From Deltaproteobacteria bacterium (GTDB lineage: Bacteria > Desulfobacterota > Desulfarculia > Adiutricales > Adiutricaceae): a stretch of 32,869 bases of DNA. This document shows positions 1 to 8,412 of this stretch, piece by piece; the stretch's first letter is position 1, and every line of letters begins with the position of its first letter. Both the position numbers and the translations under genes were made by a program. The stretch is from assembly GCA_031279515.1 (NCBI GenBank), contig JAITII010000098.1:1-32869 (forward strand), written 5' to 3'. The notes below the pieces were generated by a model. It made no database searches. It was not told where the DNA came from and saw only the letters and a program-made list of their open reading frames with translations.

Positions 1-4
1 GGTA

Positions 5-41
5 CTAAAAACCCCAAGACTTTTAGTCTTGGGGTTTTTAG
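5..41. terminator. Perfect 17-bp hairpin terminator
   Basis: A perfect inverted repeat pairs 5-21 with 25-41 around a 3-base loop. The A and T runs at the stem base let it work on either strand. It lies about 130 bp downstream of the minus-strand methyltransferase stop and could end that transcript or one entering from outside the window. Confidence 0.75.
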
Positions 42-174
42 TTTTTGGCTTTTTTTTATCTACCATGAAAATGGTATTAGCCTTAGCTAGATTTATTATA
101 TATAAATTGTCATAAGCCAATTATCATAGATTAAATAAGTACCTAAGAACTTATCAAATTTAGGGCTGGTAATT

Positions 175-1089
175 TTAGTTATCTAAAATGTGTTTAGTGA
201 TAAGTGTAGGTGAATACTTTTCAGCCACTGACTGAAGAAATTTATTTTTTGCCTCAGGGTGGTTTTTTAAAAACCAATTTATATGATTATTAACATATTC
301 TTTACGAATATTTTCATCTTTTAAATCATTTGGAATTCTTGTCATCCGTTCATCAATACTGTCAAAGCCGTTAAAAGGCAGGGCTAGTCTATTATTAATT
401 TGTTTTATGTAATCAGGGTTTATTTCCATACCAATACCATTTCTATTAGTTTGTTGACATACCCTCATAGACGTGCCACTTCCACAAAAAGGATCTAATA
501 CCATATCTCCGGAATTAGAAGACGCTAGAATCATCCGCTCAAATAAGGCTTCAGGTTTTTGTGTAGGATGGTTTTGGCGACTTGTCTGGCAATAATGAAT
601 GTGGGAAAATTCCCATACATTTCCAGGATTGGCTCCGCGCATATTGTTTACGCTGCGATAATATTTTTGTGGGATCCGTATATCATCTAAGTTAAAGGTA
701 AACTCATCTGATTTGGTAAACATGAGGATATCATCGTGGCGGGGGCTAAAACCTTTGGTCTTTCCTATCCCTTGGGTGTAAGCCCAGGTAATCCAGGAGT
801 TAAATACTAAAGATAAATCACAGTCCAATATACTATAGATGTATGAAATATAGCGAACACCCATAAATACATAAAGAGTGCCAGTTGGTTTAAGTAGTCT
901 TTTAGCCTCTTTTAACCAATTGTATGAAAAATCTAAATACTCATCTTTAGTTAGGCTATCTGTGCCATTTCCGTAGTCTTTGGAAAGATTGTAGGGAGGG
1001 TCTGTCACGATTAAATCAATTGATTCGTCATCCAGGGTCTTCATTAATTCAAGGCAATTGCCTTTAATAATGCTTATCTTATTAGCCAT
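175..1089 (-). CDS. Orphan site-specific DNA methyltransferase, beta-class N6-adenine/N4-cytosine
   Basis: This gene encodes a 304-residue S-adenosylmethionine-dependent DNA methyltransferase that would act on the amino group of adenine or cytosine. The catalytic motif TDPPY is at residues 29-33 and the SAM-binding motif DPFCGSGT at 199-206, so the catalytic motif comes first, which is the beta-class order. HPTQKPEALFERMI at about 174-187 is typical of the family. A basic/acidic tail of about 70 residues follows the last motif. No restriction endonuclease lies beside it in the window. It is the last gene after pyrE (33 bp gap), but its codons are far richer in A and T (AAT, ATA, TTA) than those of the ilv and pyr genes, which suggests recent acquisition. 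The Shine-Dalgarno site is poor. The recognition sequence cannot be read from the sequence. Confidence 0.9.
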   Translation of the reverse strand: MANKISIIKGNCLELMKTLDDESIDLIVTDPPYNLSKDYGNGTDSLTKDEYLDFSYNWLKEAKRLLKPTGTLYVFMGVRYISYIYSILDCDLSLVFNSWITWAYTQGIGKTKGFSPRHDDILMFTKSDEFTFNLDDIRIPQKYYRSVNNMRGANPGNVWEFSHIHYCQTSRQNHPTQKPEALFERMILASSNSGDMVLDPFCGSGTSMRVCQQTNRNGIGMEINPDYIKQINNRLALPFNGFDSIDERMTRIPNDLKDENIRKEYVNNHINWFLKNHPEAKNKFLQSVAEKYSPTLITKHILDN

Positions 1090-1122
1090 TTATCAAGAAG
1101 TGCCCCTCTATTTTATTATGCT

Positions 1123-1878
1123 TTAGATCCCGTAGACCTCCAGATAGGCATTTAGCTCATCTATTGTGGAGCTTTTCAAGGGCTCCATTACCCCCTTTTG
1201 GAGGACAGGCACCCCACGAGAGGCTAAAAATTCTACCGTCTCGCGGATGCCCGTGATGGTCTGGACCTCTAGGCCCGTCTTCATTTTGAAGTTTTTTATA
1301 GCATTTTGGCCCTTGGTGTTTAATACGGGCATACCGCTCTTGTCGTAGACAGCTGTTGTCTGCTCGCGATCTAGATAGAGGGCCACTCCGGCAGGGTAAT
1401 AGCTGTGACCCTTTTGCACGGCTTCCTCCGTGAGCCTACCTAAGATATCGAACTTGGTGCCCATGGTGGTGGCCACATCATCTATGATGAGGATCCTAAA
1501 TCCATCCTGGAGGGCACCTGTGACGAAAAGGGCATTGTGTCCTCTTGCCTCTCCGTGTTGCTTGGCTTCCTTGCGGTCATAGTCAAAGCCTTTATCCATG
1601 CCATGGCGGAGATAAAGGGCTGAGGCTGTGGCCACGGCCAAAGCACTGCCCTTGTAGCTGGGACCTACAAGGACGTCAAAGTCCTCGCTCGTCTTGGTGT
1701 ACACAAGGAAATCTGCCATGATCCTTCCAAGCTCGGCGATAAGCCTGCCCGTGCGAAAGAGCCCAAAATTCACGAAGTAAGGCGAGGGCCTCCCGTCCTT
1801 TAAAGTTAGCCCATCGTCGAAGAAAAGGGCCTTAGATTCGGCTAAGAGCAGTGCTAGTTCTTGTTGGCATGTCTGCAT
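1123..1878 (-). CDS. pyrE: Orotate phosphoribosyltransferase
   Basis: PyrE joins orotate to PRPP to make orotidine 5'-phosphate, step five of de novo pyrimidine synthesis; pyrF in this window encodes the next step. The PRPP-binding motif RILIIDDVATTMGTK is at residues 128-142, and the mobile catalytic loop with RKEAKQHGE is at 102-110. The protein has 251 residues, against about 210 for the E. coli enzyme; the extra length is a C-terminal region after about residue 165. The ATG start has only a weak ribosome site. It lies downstream of ilvC on the same strand, separated by 66 bp containing a hairpin, so it may be read partly from the ilv operon. The family call is firm. Confidence 0.93.
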   Translation of the reverse strand: MQTCQQELALLLAESKALFFDDGLTLKDGRPSPYFVNFGLFRTGRLIAELGRIMADFLVYTKTSEDFDVLVGPSYKGSALAVATASALYLRHGMDKGFDYDRKEAKQHGEARGHNALFVTGALQDGFRILIIDDVATTMGTKFDILGRLTEEAVQKGHSYYPAGVALYLDREQTTAVYDKSGMPVLNTKGQNAIKNFKMKTGLEVQTITGIRETVEFLASRGVPVLQKGVMEPLKSSTIDELNAYLEVYGI

Positions 1879-1900
1879 AAGAAACTTTACCCATAAATAG

Positions 1901-1930
1901 AAGACCCTAAAGGTGGTCCCTTAGGGTCTT
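1901..1930 (-). terminator. Hairpin between ilvC and pyrE
   Basis: A perfect 10-bp inverted repeat pairs 1901-1910 with 1921-1930 around a 10-base loop, 15 bp after the ilvC stop. On the minus strand the tail is CTATTT, a poor U-run, so it may be a leaky terminator or an RNA-processing or stability hairpin rather than a full stop. Confidence 0.5.
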
Positions 1931-1944
1931 AAAAGCATATAAAA

Positions 1945-2940
1945 TCAGAGGCCTTTATCCAGCCATTTCATCATTTTGCGGAGTCTGCGGCCCACTTCAT
2001 TGATGGGGTGATCCGCCTCAAGGCCGCGCCTAATTAAAAATGCGGGTCTGCCGGCCTTATTTTCCAAGATCCATTCCCTGGCAAAATCTCCTTCCTGGAT
2101 CTCGCGAAGGATCTTGTACATCTCTTCCCTGGTTTCCTCGGTTACTACCCTGCGGCCCCTGGTGTAGTCGCCATATTCAGCGGTATCTGAGACAGAGTAG
2201 CGCATGAAATCCAGGCCGCCCTGGTACATGAGATCCACTATGAGCTTCATCTCATGGAGGCACTCGAAATAAGCTATCTCCGGCTGATACCCGGCTTCCA
2301 CCAGGGTCTCCCAGCCGGCCTTGATGAGCTCTGAGACGCCGCCGCATAGGACCACCTGCTCTCCAAAGAGATCCGTCTCAGTTTCCTCTTTAAAGGTGGT
2401 TTCAATGAGGCCTGCCCTGGTGGCCCCTATGCCCGTGGCATAGGCCTTTGCCCACTCCAAGGCCTGGCCATTGGCATCCTGTTCAATGGCAACTAAGGCC
2501 GGTACTCCGGCGCCCTTGATGTACTCGGAGCGCACCAGGTGCCCAGGGCCCTTGGGCGCCACCATGGCCACAGAGACGTCCTTGGGGGCCTGGATCTGCT
2601 TAAAGTGGATGGAAAAGCCGTGGCTAAAAAGGAGCATCTTGCCAGCGGAAAGATTTGGTAAGATGTCCTTTTCGTAGACAAGGGGCTGGATATGGTCAGG
2701 CAAAAGGATCTGGATGACATCCGCCTTTTGGGCGGCTTCGGCTGCAGTGTATGGCGTAAAGCCGTGTTCTTTGGCTAGATCGTAGTTGGGGTTTCCGGGT
2801 TGTTCGCTTATGATGACATTTAACCCCGAGTCCCTCAGGTTCTGGGCTTGGGCATGCCCTTGGCTGCCGTAGCCCAGTACCGCAATGGTTTTACCAGCCA
2901 AGGGCGCTGTGGGGCAATCGTTTTCATAATAGATTTGCAT
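1945..2940 (-). CDS. ilvC: Ketol-acid reductoisomerase, class I
   Basis: IlvC isomerises and reduces acetolactate or acetohydroxybutyrate to the dihydroxy acid in valine, leucine and isoleucine synthesis. The 331 residues match class I length. The Rossmann motif GYGSQGHAQ is at 23-31, SHGF with the active-site histidine at 106-109, and the metal-binding block [11 protein letters not shown] at 185-195. The start ATG follows AAAGGAG. Unusually, the loop after the second beta strand ([10 protein letters not shown], residues 45-54) lacks the arginine and serines that hold the 2'-phosphate of NADPH in typical members and carries a glutamate, which may indicate NADH use (inference). It is the third gene of ilvB-ilvN-ilvC. 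Confidence 0.97.
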   Translation of the reverse strand: MQIYYENDCPTAPLAGKTIAVLGYGSQGHAQAQNLRDSGLNVIISEQPGNPNYDLAKEHGFTPYTAAEAAQKADVIQILLPDHIQPLVYEKDILPNLSAGKMLLFSHGFSIHFKQIQAPKDVSVAMVAPKGPGHLVRSEYIKGAGVPALVAIEQDANGQALEWAKAYATGIGATRAGLIETTFKEETETDLFGEQVVLCGGVSELIKAGWETLVEAGYQPEIAYFECLHEMKLIVDLMYQGGLDFMRYSVSDTAEYGDYTRGRRVVTEETREEMYKILREIQEGDFAREWILENKAGRPAFLIRRGLEADHPINEVGRRLRKMMKWLDKGL

Positions 2941-3054
2941 TAGAGCTCTCCTTTTGGATAAATATTATATGTCCCTTAGAGGGGCAGTTAAAAATAAGTT
3001 CTGATCTATGGATGCCATTTTGTACCTTTTCGCCACAAAAGAAAAGGAAAGACT

Positions 3055-3579
3055 CTAGGTCAGGGCCCTTTGCCGTTGGGCGCTACGGGTCATAGCTGTA
3101 AGGCCGGTGGAGACCTGCTCTTCTATCCCAAAGGGGGTAAGCAGGCTAAGGGCGGCGCTTATCTTATCATTGCCGCCGGTTATCTCCAGGGTGAAGGTCT
3201 TGTGGGAAACGTCTATTATCTTGGCCCGGAAGATCTCACAGAGGCGCATGATCTCGGAGCGGAGGGCAGGGTCCTCGGCTTTTACCCGCACCATGATGAG
3301 TTGGCGCTCCACATAGTCCATCTCTGAGAGGTCTGTCACCTTAATAATATTGATAAGTTTCCTCAGTTGCTTGATTATCTGGGCTATTATCTTGGGACTG
3401 CCGGTAATTATTAGGGTGATAACCGAGATCTCCGGGTCCATAGTCTCAGCCACTGACAGGCTATCGATATTAAAGCCCCTGCCGGAGATAAGGGTAGTGA
3501 CCCGGGCCAGTACCCCTGGGCGATTGTCTACCTGGAGGGCCAGGGTATGGCGTCTGGGACTATCGGATTTGGGTTCCAT
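3055..3579 (-). CDS. ilvN: Acetolactate synthase small (regulatory) subunit
   Basis: This is the regulatory subunit of acetolactate synthase, which binds valine for feedback control and activates the large subunit. An ACT domain occupies about residues 12-85, starting HTLALQVDNRPGVLARVTTL, followed by a C-terminal ALS_ss domain. At 174 residues it has the usual length of the IlvH/IlvN type. The ATG lies 4 bp after the ilvB stop, and its ribosome site (GGAG) overlaps the end of ilvB, so the two genes are very likely translationally coupled. ilvN and ilvH naming cannot be separated on sequence alone. Confidence 0.95.
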   Translation of the reverse strand: MEPKSDSPRRHTLALQVDNRPGVLARVTTLISGRGFNIDSLSVAETMDPEISVITLIITGSPKIIAQIIKQLRKLINIIKVTDLSEMDYVERQLIMVRVKAEDPALRSEIMRLCEIFRAKIIDVSHKTFTLEITGGNDKISAALSLLTPFGIEEQVSTGLTAMTRSAQRQRALT

Positions 3580-3583
3580 GGCC

Positions 3584-5299
3584 TTACTCCTTATGCTTTG
3601 GTGTTGTCGAGGTCAAGAGCATCTCATCTATGGCCTTGCCTGCCGGGACCATGGGGAAGACCAGCTCTTTGGCCTTGACTTTAAAGTCCATGATAACTGG
3701 ACCAGGGCTGGCCAAGGCCTTTTCTATGACAGTATCCATCTGGTCATAGGTTTGGGCCATATAGCCCTCTATCCCAAAGGCCTTTGCCAAGGTCACAAAA
3801 TCTGGGTTCTTTAAGATGGTGGCCGCGTAGCGGCCTCCATAGAAAAGCTCCTGCCATTGGCGGACCATTCCCAAAGAGCCATTATTTAAAATAGCCACCT
3901 TTACAGGTAGTCCCTCCTGGGCAATGGTTGCCAGCTCCTGAATGTTCATGAGGATGGAGCCGTCTCCGGCTATATCTATGACCATGGATTCGGGACGTGC
4001 CACCAAAGCGCCTATTGCTGCAGGAAGTCCAAAGCCCATGACCCCTAAGCCCCCCGAGGAGATGAACTGCCTGGGCCTATCGTAGAGATAGTATTGGGCA
4101 GCCCACATTTGGTGCTGACCCACCTCTGTGACTATGACGGCCCTACCGCCTGTGTGGCGGTAGAGGGCCTCCACCACAGCCTGGGGCGCTATGGCACCAT
4201 CTGGGGAGTCTTTTTCATAGGAAAGAGGGGCCTCTTGGTTCCAGGCATCTATGCGGGAAAGCCATTGGGGCCTATTAACATTATTGTAGCTAGGTGCCTC
4301 ACCCAAGGCGCCTAAGATTGCCGATAGGGCCTGGCGAGCATCAGCTACTAAAGGCACGTCCACATCTAAAATCTTATGGATAGAGGTGGTGTCCACGTCA
4401 ATATGTACAAAGGTAGCTCCCTTGGCAAAGAGGTTTAAGGCACCTGTTACCCTATCATCAAAGCGGGCTCCCACTGCTAAGATGAGGTCCGCATTTTGGA
4501 TGGCCATATTGGCGCGGTAGAGGCCGTGCATCCCCAGCATGCCCAAAAAGAGCCTGTGGCTACCAGGAAAGCCCCCCAGTCCCATGAGGGTGGTAGTGAC
4601 AGGTATCTCTAAAAGTTCAGCGAGTTTAATGAGCTCTTCGCTTGCCCCCGAGGAGATTACTCCCCCGCCTGCATAGATAACCGGCCTTTCGGCTTCTTTT
4701 AAGAGACTTACTGCCTTGGCTACCTGCCTGGGGTGGGGCGTTAAATGGGGCCTATAGGCCCTTAACTCCACTTTTTTGGGATAGCTAAATTGCGAGGTCC
4801 CGCTTATTACGTCTTTAGGTAGGTCTACTAGGACGGACCCCGGCCTGCCGCTAGTGGCTACGTAAAAGGCCTCTTTCACAGTGGTAGCTAGCTCTTCTGT
4901 GGAAAGGACCAGGTAATTGTGCTTGGTAACAGGCCTTGAGACCCCAACAATATCTACTTCTTGGAAGGCGTCATTGCCAATTAGCATCCTAGCCACCTGA
5001 CCAGAGAAGACCAGGACCGGCACCGAGTCCATATTGGCCCCGGCCAGGCCCGTAATAGTGTTGGTAGCTCCGGGTCCGGAGGTGACCAAGACTACCCCTG
5101 GCCTTCCTGTGGAGCGGGCATAGCCCTCGGCGGCATGGACCGCCGCCTGCTCATGCCGGCACAAAATGAAGCGCAGGCCGCTTGTCTCTAGATGGTGGTG
5201 GATATCTACTGTAGCAGCCCCTGGATAGCCGAAGATGACCTCTACGCCCTCTTTTTTCCAGCACTCTATTAGTATTTCAGCTCCGCTTAGCTTGGACAT
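3584..5299 (-). CDS. ilvB: Acetolactate synthase large (catalytic) subunit
   Basis: This thiamine diphosphate enzyme condenses pyruvate with pyruvate or 2-oxobutyrate, the first committed step to branched-chain amino acids. The 571 residues hold an N-terminal TPP-binding domain with catalytic Glu50 in CRHEQAAVHAAEGYAR, a central domain, and a C-terminal TPP/Mg domain with GDGSILMN and NNGSLGMVRQW at about 440-475. The ATG is preceded by AAGGGAG at 5311-5317. It heads the ilvB-ilvN-ilvC operon and sits just downstream of a leader peptide and an intrinsic terminator, so its expression is probably controlled by translation-coupled attenuation. Confidence 0.96.
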   Translation of the reverse strand: MSKLSGAEILIECWKKEGVEVIFGYPGAATVDIHHHLETSGLRFILCRHEQAAVHAAEGYARSTGRPGVVLVTSGPGATNTITGLAGANMDSVPVLVFSGQVARMLIGNDAFQEVDIVGVSRPVTKHNYLVLSTEELATTVKEAFYVATSGRPGSVLVDLPKDVISGTSQFSYPKKVELRAYRPHLTPHPRQVAKAVSLLKEAERPVIYAGGGVISSGASEELIKLAELLEIPVTTTLMGLGGFPGSHRLFLGMLGMHGLYRANMAIQNADLILAVGARFDDRVTGALNLFAKGATFVHIDVDTTSIHKILDVDVPLVADARQALSAILGALGEAPSYNNVNRPQWLSRIDAWNQEAPLSYEKDSPDGAIAPQAVVEALYRHTGGRAVIVTEVGQHQMWAAQYYLYDRPRQFISSGGLGVMGFGLPAAIGALVARPESMVIDIAGDGSILMNIQELATIAQEGLPVKVAILNNGSLGMVRQWQELFYGGRYAATILKNPDFVTLAKAFGIEGYMAQTYDQMDTVIEKALASPGPVIMDFKVKAKELVFPMVPAGKAIDEMLLTSTTPKHKE

Positions 5300-5336
5300 T
5301 AAAATTTTTACTCCCTTATATGGGTCTCTTTTTGGG

Positions 5337-5379
5337 AAAAAAGCCCCCGAAAAGGCATTAAATGGACCTTTTCGGGGGC
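5337..5379 (-). terminator. ilvB leader attenuator (intrinsic terminator)
   Basis: A perfect 13-bp stem pairs 5343-5355 with 5367-5379 around an 11-base loop and is followed on the minus strand by six U residues (5342-5337). It lies 41 bp after the leader-peptide stop and 38 bp before the ilvB start. A competing fold is available: minus-strand CTTTTC (5401-5396) can pair with GAAAAG (5373-5368) inside the terminator stem, and GGG (5391-5389) with the adjacent C run. That is the expected antiterminator. Confidence 0.85.
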
Positions 5380-5419
5380 AAACACAATCCCTATTGAAAA
5401 GCTTACGTTCTCTAAAATA

Positions 5420-5464
5420 TTAGGCCCTTGTCACTAGATTCAAATTGGGCACAATGACGGGCAT
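5420..5464 (-). CDS. ilv leader peptide, 14 codons
   Basis: The peptide MPVIVPNLNLVTRA is read from an ATG at 5464 to a TAA at 5420. Six of its 14 residues are regulatory: Val3, Ile4, Val5, Leu8, Leu10 and Val11. A ribosome site AGAAAGG lies six bases before the ATG, and an in-frame TGA just upstream fixes the N-terminus. Its length, composition and place ahead of a terminator and ilvB match leader peptides such as IvbL and IlvL of enteric bacteria. Ribosome stalling at Val, Leu or Ile codons when the charged tRNA is scarce would let the downstream antiterminator form. The mechanism is inferred from layout. Confidence 0.8.
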   Translation of the reverse strand: MPVIVPNLNLVTRA

Positions 5465-5654
5465 AATTGACCTTTCTCACAAAGAGGGTATTAGGGGGCT
5501 TAAAACTTTACGCTGGGGGCTTAATTAAAAAAAGAGTCTTCTAAAAAGCTATTAGTAAGATAGCCGGCCGCTTTTAGCCTATTAGCCAGACAAAATGCCC
5601 GCTACCTTTTGTAGCTTTTATATCTATTTTTATCCTTAGCTAAAAATTGGGGTT

Positions 5655-5879
5655 TTATTGGGACCTATGAGGGGCTATGATAAATTCTATTTTGTCTTTT
5701 CCTCTTAACTTGGCCTTCTGAATGACCTTTCTCTCCTGATCCTCTTTGGGGGTCAGATAGGACAGGCTGTTTAGCTCATCGAGTCTCTTTTCATATTCTA
5801 TATGGTCGTCCATGAGTTTTTTCAGTTCAGGGTATTGGGGCATAAGTTTGTTTATTAAGATTTCATCATGAGCTTCCAT
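5655..5879 (-). CDS. Small DUF465 (YdcH-like) protein
   Basis: This is a 74-residue, highly charged, helical protein. The core LINKLMPQYPELKKLMDDHIEYEKRLDEL followed by a C-terminal KAKLRGKDKIEFII segment matches the DUF465/YdcH family of short antiparallel coiled-coil hairpins, whose function is not established. The frame stays open nine codons upstream to a TTG at 5906, but the ATG at 5879 is preceded at good spacing by AAGGGAGG, so I chose it. It is transcribed towards the ilv leader, about 190 bp upstream of it, with no clear terminator between. Confidence 0.8.
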   Translation of the reverse strand: MEAHDEILINKLMPQYPELKKLMDDHIEYEKRLDELNSLSYLTPKEDQERKVIQKAKLRGKDKIEFIIAPHRSQ

Positions 5880-6179
5880 AAGCGCTGCCTCCCTTAGCTT
5901 GCGCAAATTTGCAAAAAATAATGATAATGTTGTATAAAATAGACTTAATATCGAGTCTTTAGATAAAATAAATATTTTATTGTGGTATGGGGTAACGATT
6001 TATTTGATTTGAGGCAAGAATAGGAAAGATTATATAAAATATACTGCCATAAACATGGCTCACTATATTATGGCTCGCAAAAGATTAAGGGAAAGCTTTT
6101 CTTTTCTCACCCCTTCCCTTTGGAGTATAGTTGAGGTGATAACGCTTGTCAACGCGGAAAAAGCCTAAAGGACTTGCAA

Positions 6180-7844
6180 ATGAAGTGCGCTCTGGTGCAA
6201 TTAAACCCCAAGGTGGGGGATATTATTAATAATAGGAAAAATATCTTAAAGGCCATGCAAAAGGCCAAGGATTTGTCCGCGCAGCTCTTGCTATTCCCAG
6301 AGATGGCCATTACCGGCTATCCCCCCAGGGATCTTCTTTTATATCCCGCCTTTGTGGAAAGGGCCAAGGGTTCGGCGGAACTTATTGCCAAGGCAGCTGG
6401 AGAGATGGGGCTCACTGTGCTAATAGGCTCTATTGGCTATAACCTGGAAAAGGGTCAAAGGCTCTACAATAGGGCGCTTTTAATGGAAGGCGGGGATATT
6501 ATTGCCACCTATGCCAAAAGGCTCCTACCCACCTACGATGTCTTTGACGAGGCCAGGTACTTTGAGGCAGGTACCGGGCCCTTGGTCTTTAAGATGGGCG
6601 GATTAAACTTTGCGGTGACTATCTGCGAGGATATCTGGAATGATGAGGCATTTTGGCCTCATCCCCTGTATCGCTTGGACCCACTTGCAGGTCACCCACC
6701 TTTTGATGTGCTTTTGAACCTATCCGCCTCCCCCTTTTCCGTGGGTAAAGAGCTCTTAAGGGAAAGGATGCTAAAGGCCCTGGCCCAGAAATATAGTTGT
6801 CAGATTTTGTACTGCAATCAGGTGGGCGCCAATGATGAGCTTATCTTTGATGGAAGGAGCAGCTTTTTTGCCCCTGACGGGACCTTAATGGCCAGGGCTA
6901 AGTCTTTTCAAGAGGACATCCTGGTAGTGGACCTGGAAAATCCTACAAAAGAGATAAAAGACTGTGACTTTGACCCTGAACCTGAGACCTGGGAGGCCCT
7001 CTCTTTAGGGATCCGGGATTATTGCAGCAAAAACGGCTTAAAATCCGTGGTCTTGGGGCTCTCGGGGGGGATAGATTCCGCCCTGTCTGCTAGCTTGGCA
7101 GTCAATGCCATGGGAAAAGAAAATGTCCAGGGACTCATTATGCCCTCACCCCATTCCTCGGACCATAGCGTCTTTGACGCTCTGGAACTGGCCTCTAACC
7201 TTTCTTTAGAGCTCGTAAATAAGCTTCCCATCGGGACGGCTATGGAGTCCTTTAAAGAGATCTTGGCCCCTGTATTTATAGACCTTCCACCCAATGAAGC
7301 GGAAGAGAATATCCAGGCAAGGATAAGAGGCGTACTTTTGATGGCAGTTGCCAATAAATTCGGAAGGGTGCTTTTAACTACAGGCAATAAGAGTGAGATC
7401 TCTGTGGGCTATTGCACCATCTACGGAGATATGTGCGGTGCCCTGGCGGTTATTGGGGATCTCTACAAGACCGAGGTCTATAGCCTGGCCAACTGGGTCA
7501 ATAGGGAGAAAATAATAATACCCCGCAATACCATCTTAAAGCCCCCATCTGCTGAGCTAAAGCCAGGCCAGACCGATCAGGATAACCTCCCCCCCTATGA
7601 GCTCTTGGACGCCATTTTAATAGCCCTTTTGGAAAAGAGAATAAGTCCCATGGAGCTGGCCAGAACTGGGCGCTTTGAAACCGAGACAGTCCGGAAGGTG
7701 TCATCTCTGGTGAGGGCAGCTGAATTCAAAAGGCGCCAGGGGGCACCTGTCTTAAAGATAACCAGCCAGGCCTTTGGAGTGGGTTGGCGGATGCCCATTG
7801 CCTGCCGGTCTATTATGGATGAGTTCCAGGACTACGGCTCGTGA
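6180..7844 (+). CDS. nadE: NAD+ synthase, glutamine-hydrolysing
   Basis: This 554-residue enzyme makes NAD+ from deamido-NAD+, ATP and glutamine. The N-terminal nitrilase-like glutaminase domain has the triad Glu41 (LFPEMAITGYPP), Lys113 (YAKRLLPTY) and Cys149 (VTICEDIW). The C-terminal synthetase domain has the ATP-pyrophosphatase loop SGGIDS at 295-300 and the conserved KPPSAELKPGQTDQDNLPPYE near the end. The frame is open from a TTG at 6174, but AAAGGA at 6167-6172 is correctly spaced from the ATG at 6180, so that start is preferred. Its TGA touches the rsmD stop codon on the other strand with no base between them. Confidence 0.96.
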   Translation: MKCALVQLNPKVGDIINNRKNILKAMQKAKDLSAQLLLFPEMAITGYPPRDLLLYPAFVERAKGSAELIAKAAGEMGLTVLIGSIGYNLEKGQRLYNRALLMEGGDIIATYAKRLLPTYDVFDEARYFEAGTGPLVFKMGGLNFAVTICEDIWNDEAFWPHPLYRLDPLAGHPPFDVLLNLSASPFSVGKELLRERMLKALAQKYSCQILYCNQVGANDELIFDGRSSFFAPDGTLMARAKSFQEDILVVDLENPTKEIKDCDFDPEPETWEALSLGIRDYCSKNGLKSVVLGLSGGIDSALSASLAVNAMGKENVQGLIMPSPHSSDHSVFDALELASNLSLELVNKLPIGTAMESFKEILAPVFIDLPPNEAEENIQARIRGVLLMAVANKFGRVLLTTGNKSEISVGYCTIYGDMCGALAVIGDLYKTEVYSLANWVNREKIIIPRNTILKPPSAELKPGQTDQDNLPPYELLDAILIALLEKRISPMELARTGRFETETVRKVSSLVRAAEFKRRQGAPVLKITSQAFGVGWRMPIACRSIMDEFQDYGS

Positions 7845-8408
7845 CTAAAGCTCTAAAAAAAGCGCGGCTTTTTTACCCCAGCTCCTGGATTTCCACACAG
7901 TCCAGGGAGTAAAGGAAATAAGCTCCAATCTAGCTAGATTGGAGCTAGCCATCTCCCAGACAAGGGTGGCAGAAGGCGCTATTAGCTTTGTTTTTATCGC
8001 CAATTTAAGAAAGCTTTGGGGCACTTCTATGTCTCTATAGGGGGGATCCAAAAAGATAAGATCGTAAGGGCTTCTAGGTATTAATAGATTGATATCCTTG
8101 GGAAATGAGGCGGCTAAGGCAACAATATCTTTGTCCTTACCAAAGAGGGCGATATTTTGCCCAATGGTTTTTAGCACCTTTTGGTTTTCATCGGCACAGG
8201 TGGCACTTTCCGCTCCGCGGCTTATAGCTTCCAGGGCCATGGCTCCGGAGCCAGCATAGAGGTCCAGGACCCGGGCAGAGGGAACCTTTTCGCCCAGGAT
8301 GCTGAAGATAGCCTCCCGCACCTTGGCTGAGGTGGGTTTGGCTAAGGTAGGATCTGGGACAAAGAGCTTAAGGCCCCTTTTTTCCCCGGCTATTATCTTT
8401 AAAGTCAA
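7845..8408 (-). CDS. rsmD: 16S rRNA (guanine(966)-N2)-methyltransferase RsmD
   Basis: RsmD methylates N2 of G966 in 16S rRNA during 30S assembly. The family N-terminus KIIAGEKRGLKL is at 4-15, PTSAKVREAIFSIL at 25-38, the SAM-binding motif DLYAGSGAMALEA at 49-61, and the catalytic motif DPPY at 121-124. I chose the TTG at 8408 because family members start just before the IIAGE motif and an AAGG site lies upstream. The frame is open to a TTG at 8444, which would overlap the upstream DUF3298 gene by 32 bp. From 8408 the protein is 187 residues, the usual length. It follows the DUF3298 gene after 4 bp. Confidence 0.92.
   Translation of the reverse strand: MTLKIIAGEKRGLKLFVPDPTLAKPTSAKVREAIFSILGEKVPSARVLDLYAGSGAMALEAISRGAESATCADENQKVLKTIGQNIALFGKDKDIVALAASFPKDINLLIPRSPYDLIFLDPPYRDIEVPQSFLKLAIKTKLIAPSATLVWEMASSNLARLELISFTPWTVWKSRSWGKKAALFLEL
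7856..7874 (+). terminator. nadE terminator inside the 3' end of rsmD
   Basis: The sequence AAAAAAGC-GCG-GCTTTTTT forms an 8-bp stem ending in a T run, 11 bp past the nadE stop. It also encodes the Lys-Lys and Phe region near the rsmD C-terminus on the other strand, so the same bases serve as protein code and probable terminator. Confidence 0.6.
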
Positions 8409-8412
8409 AGCT

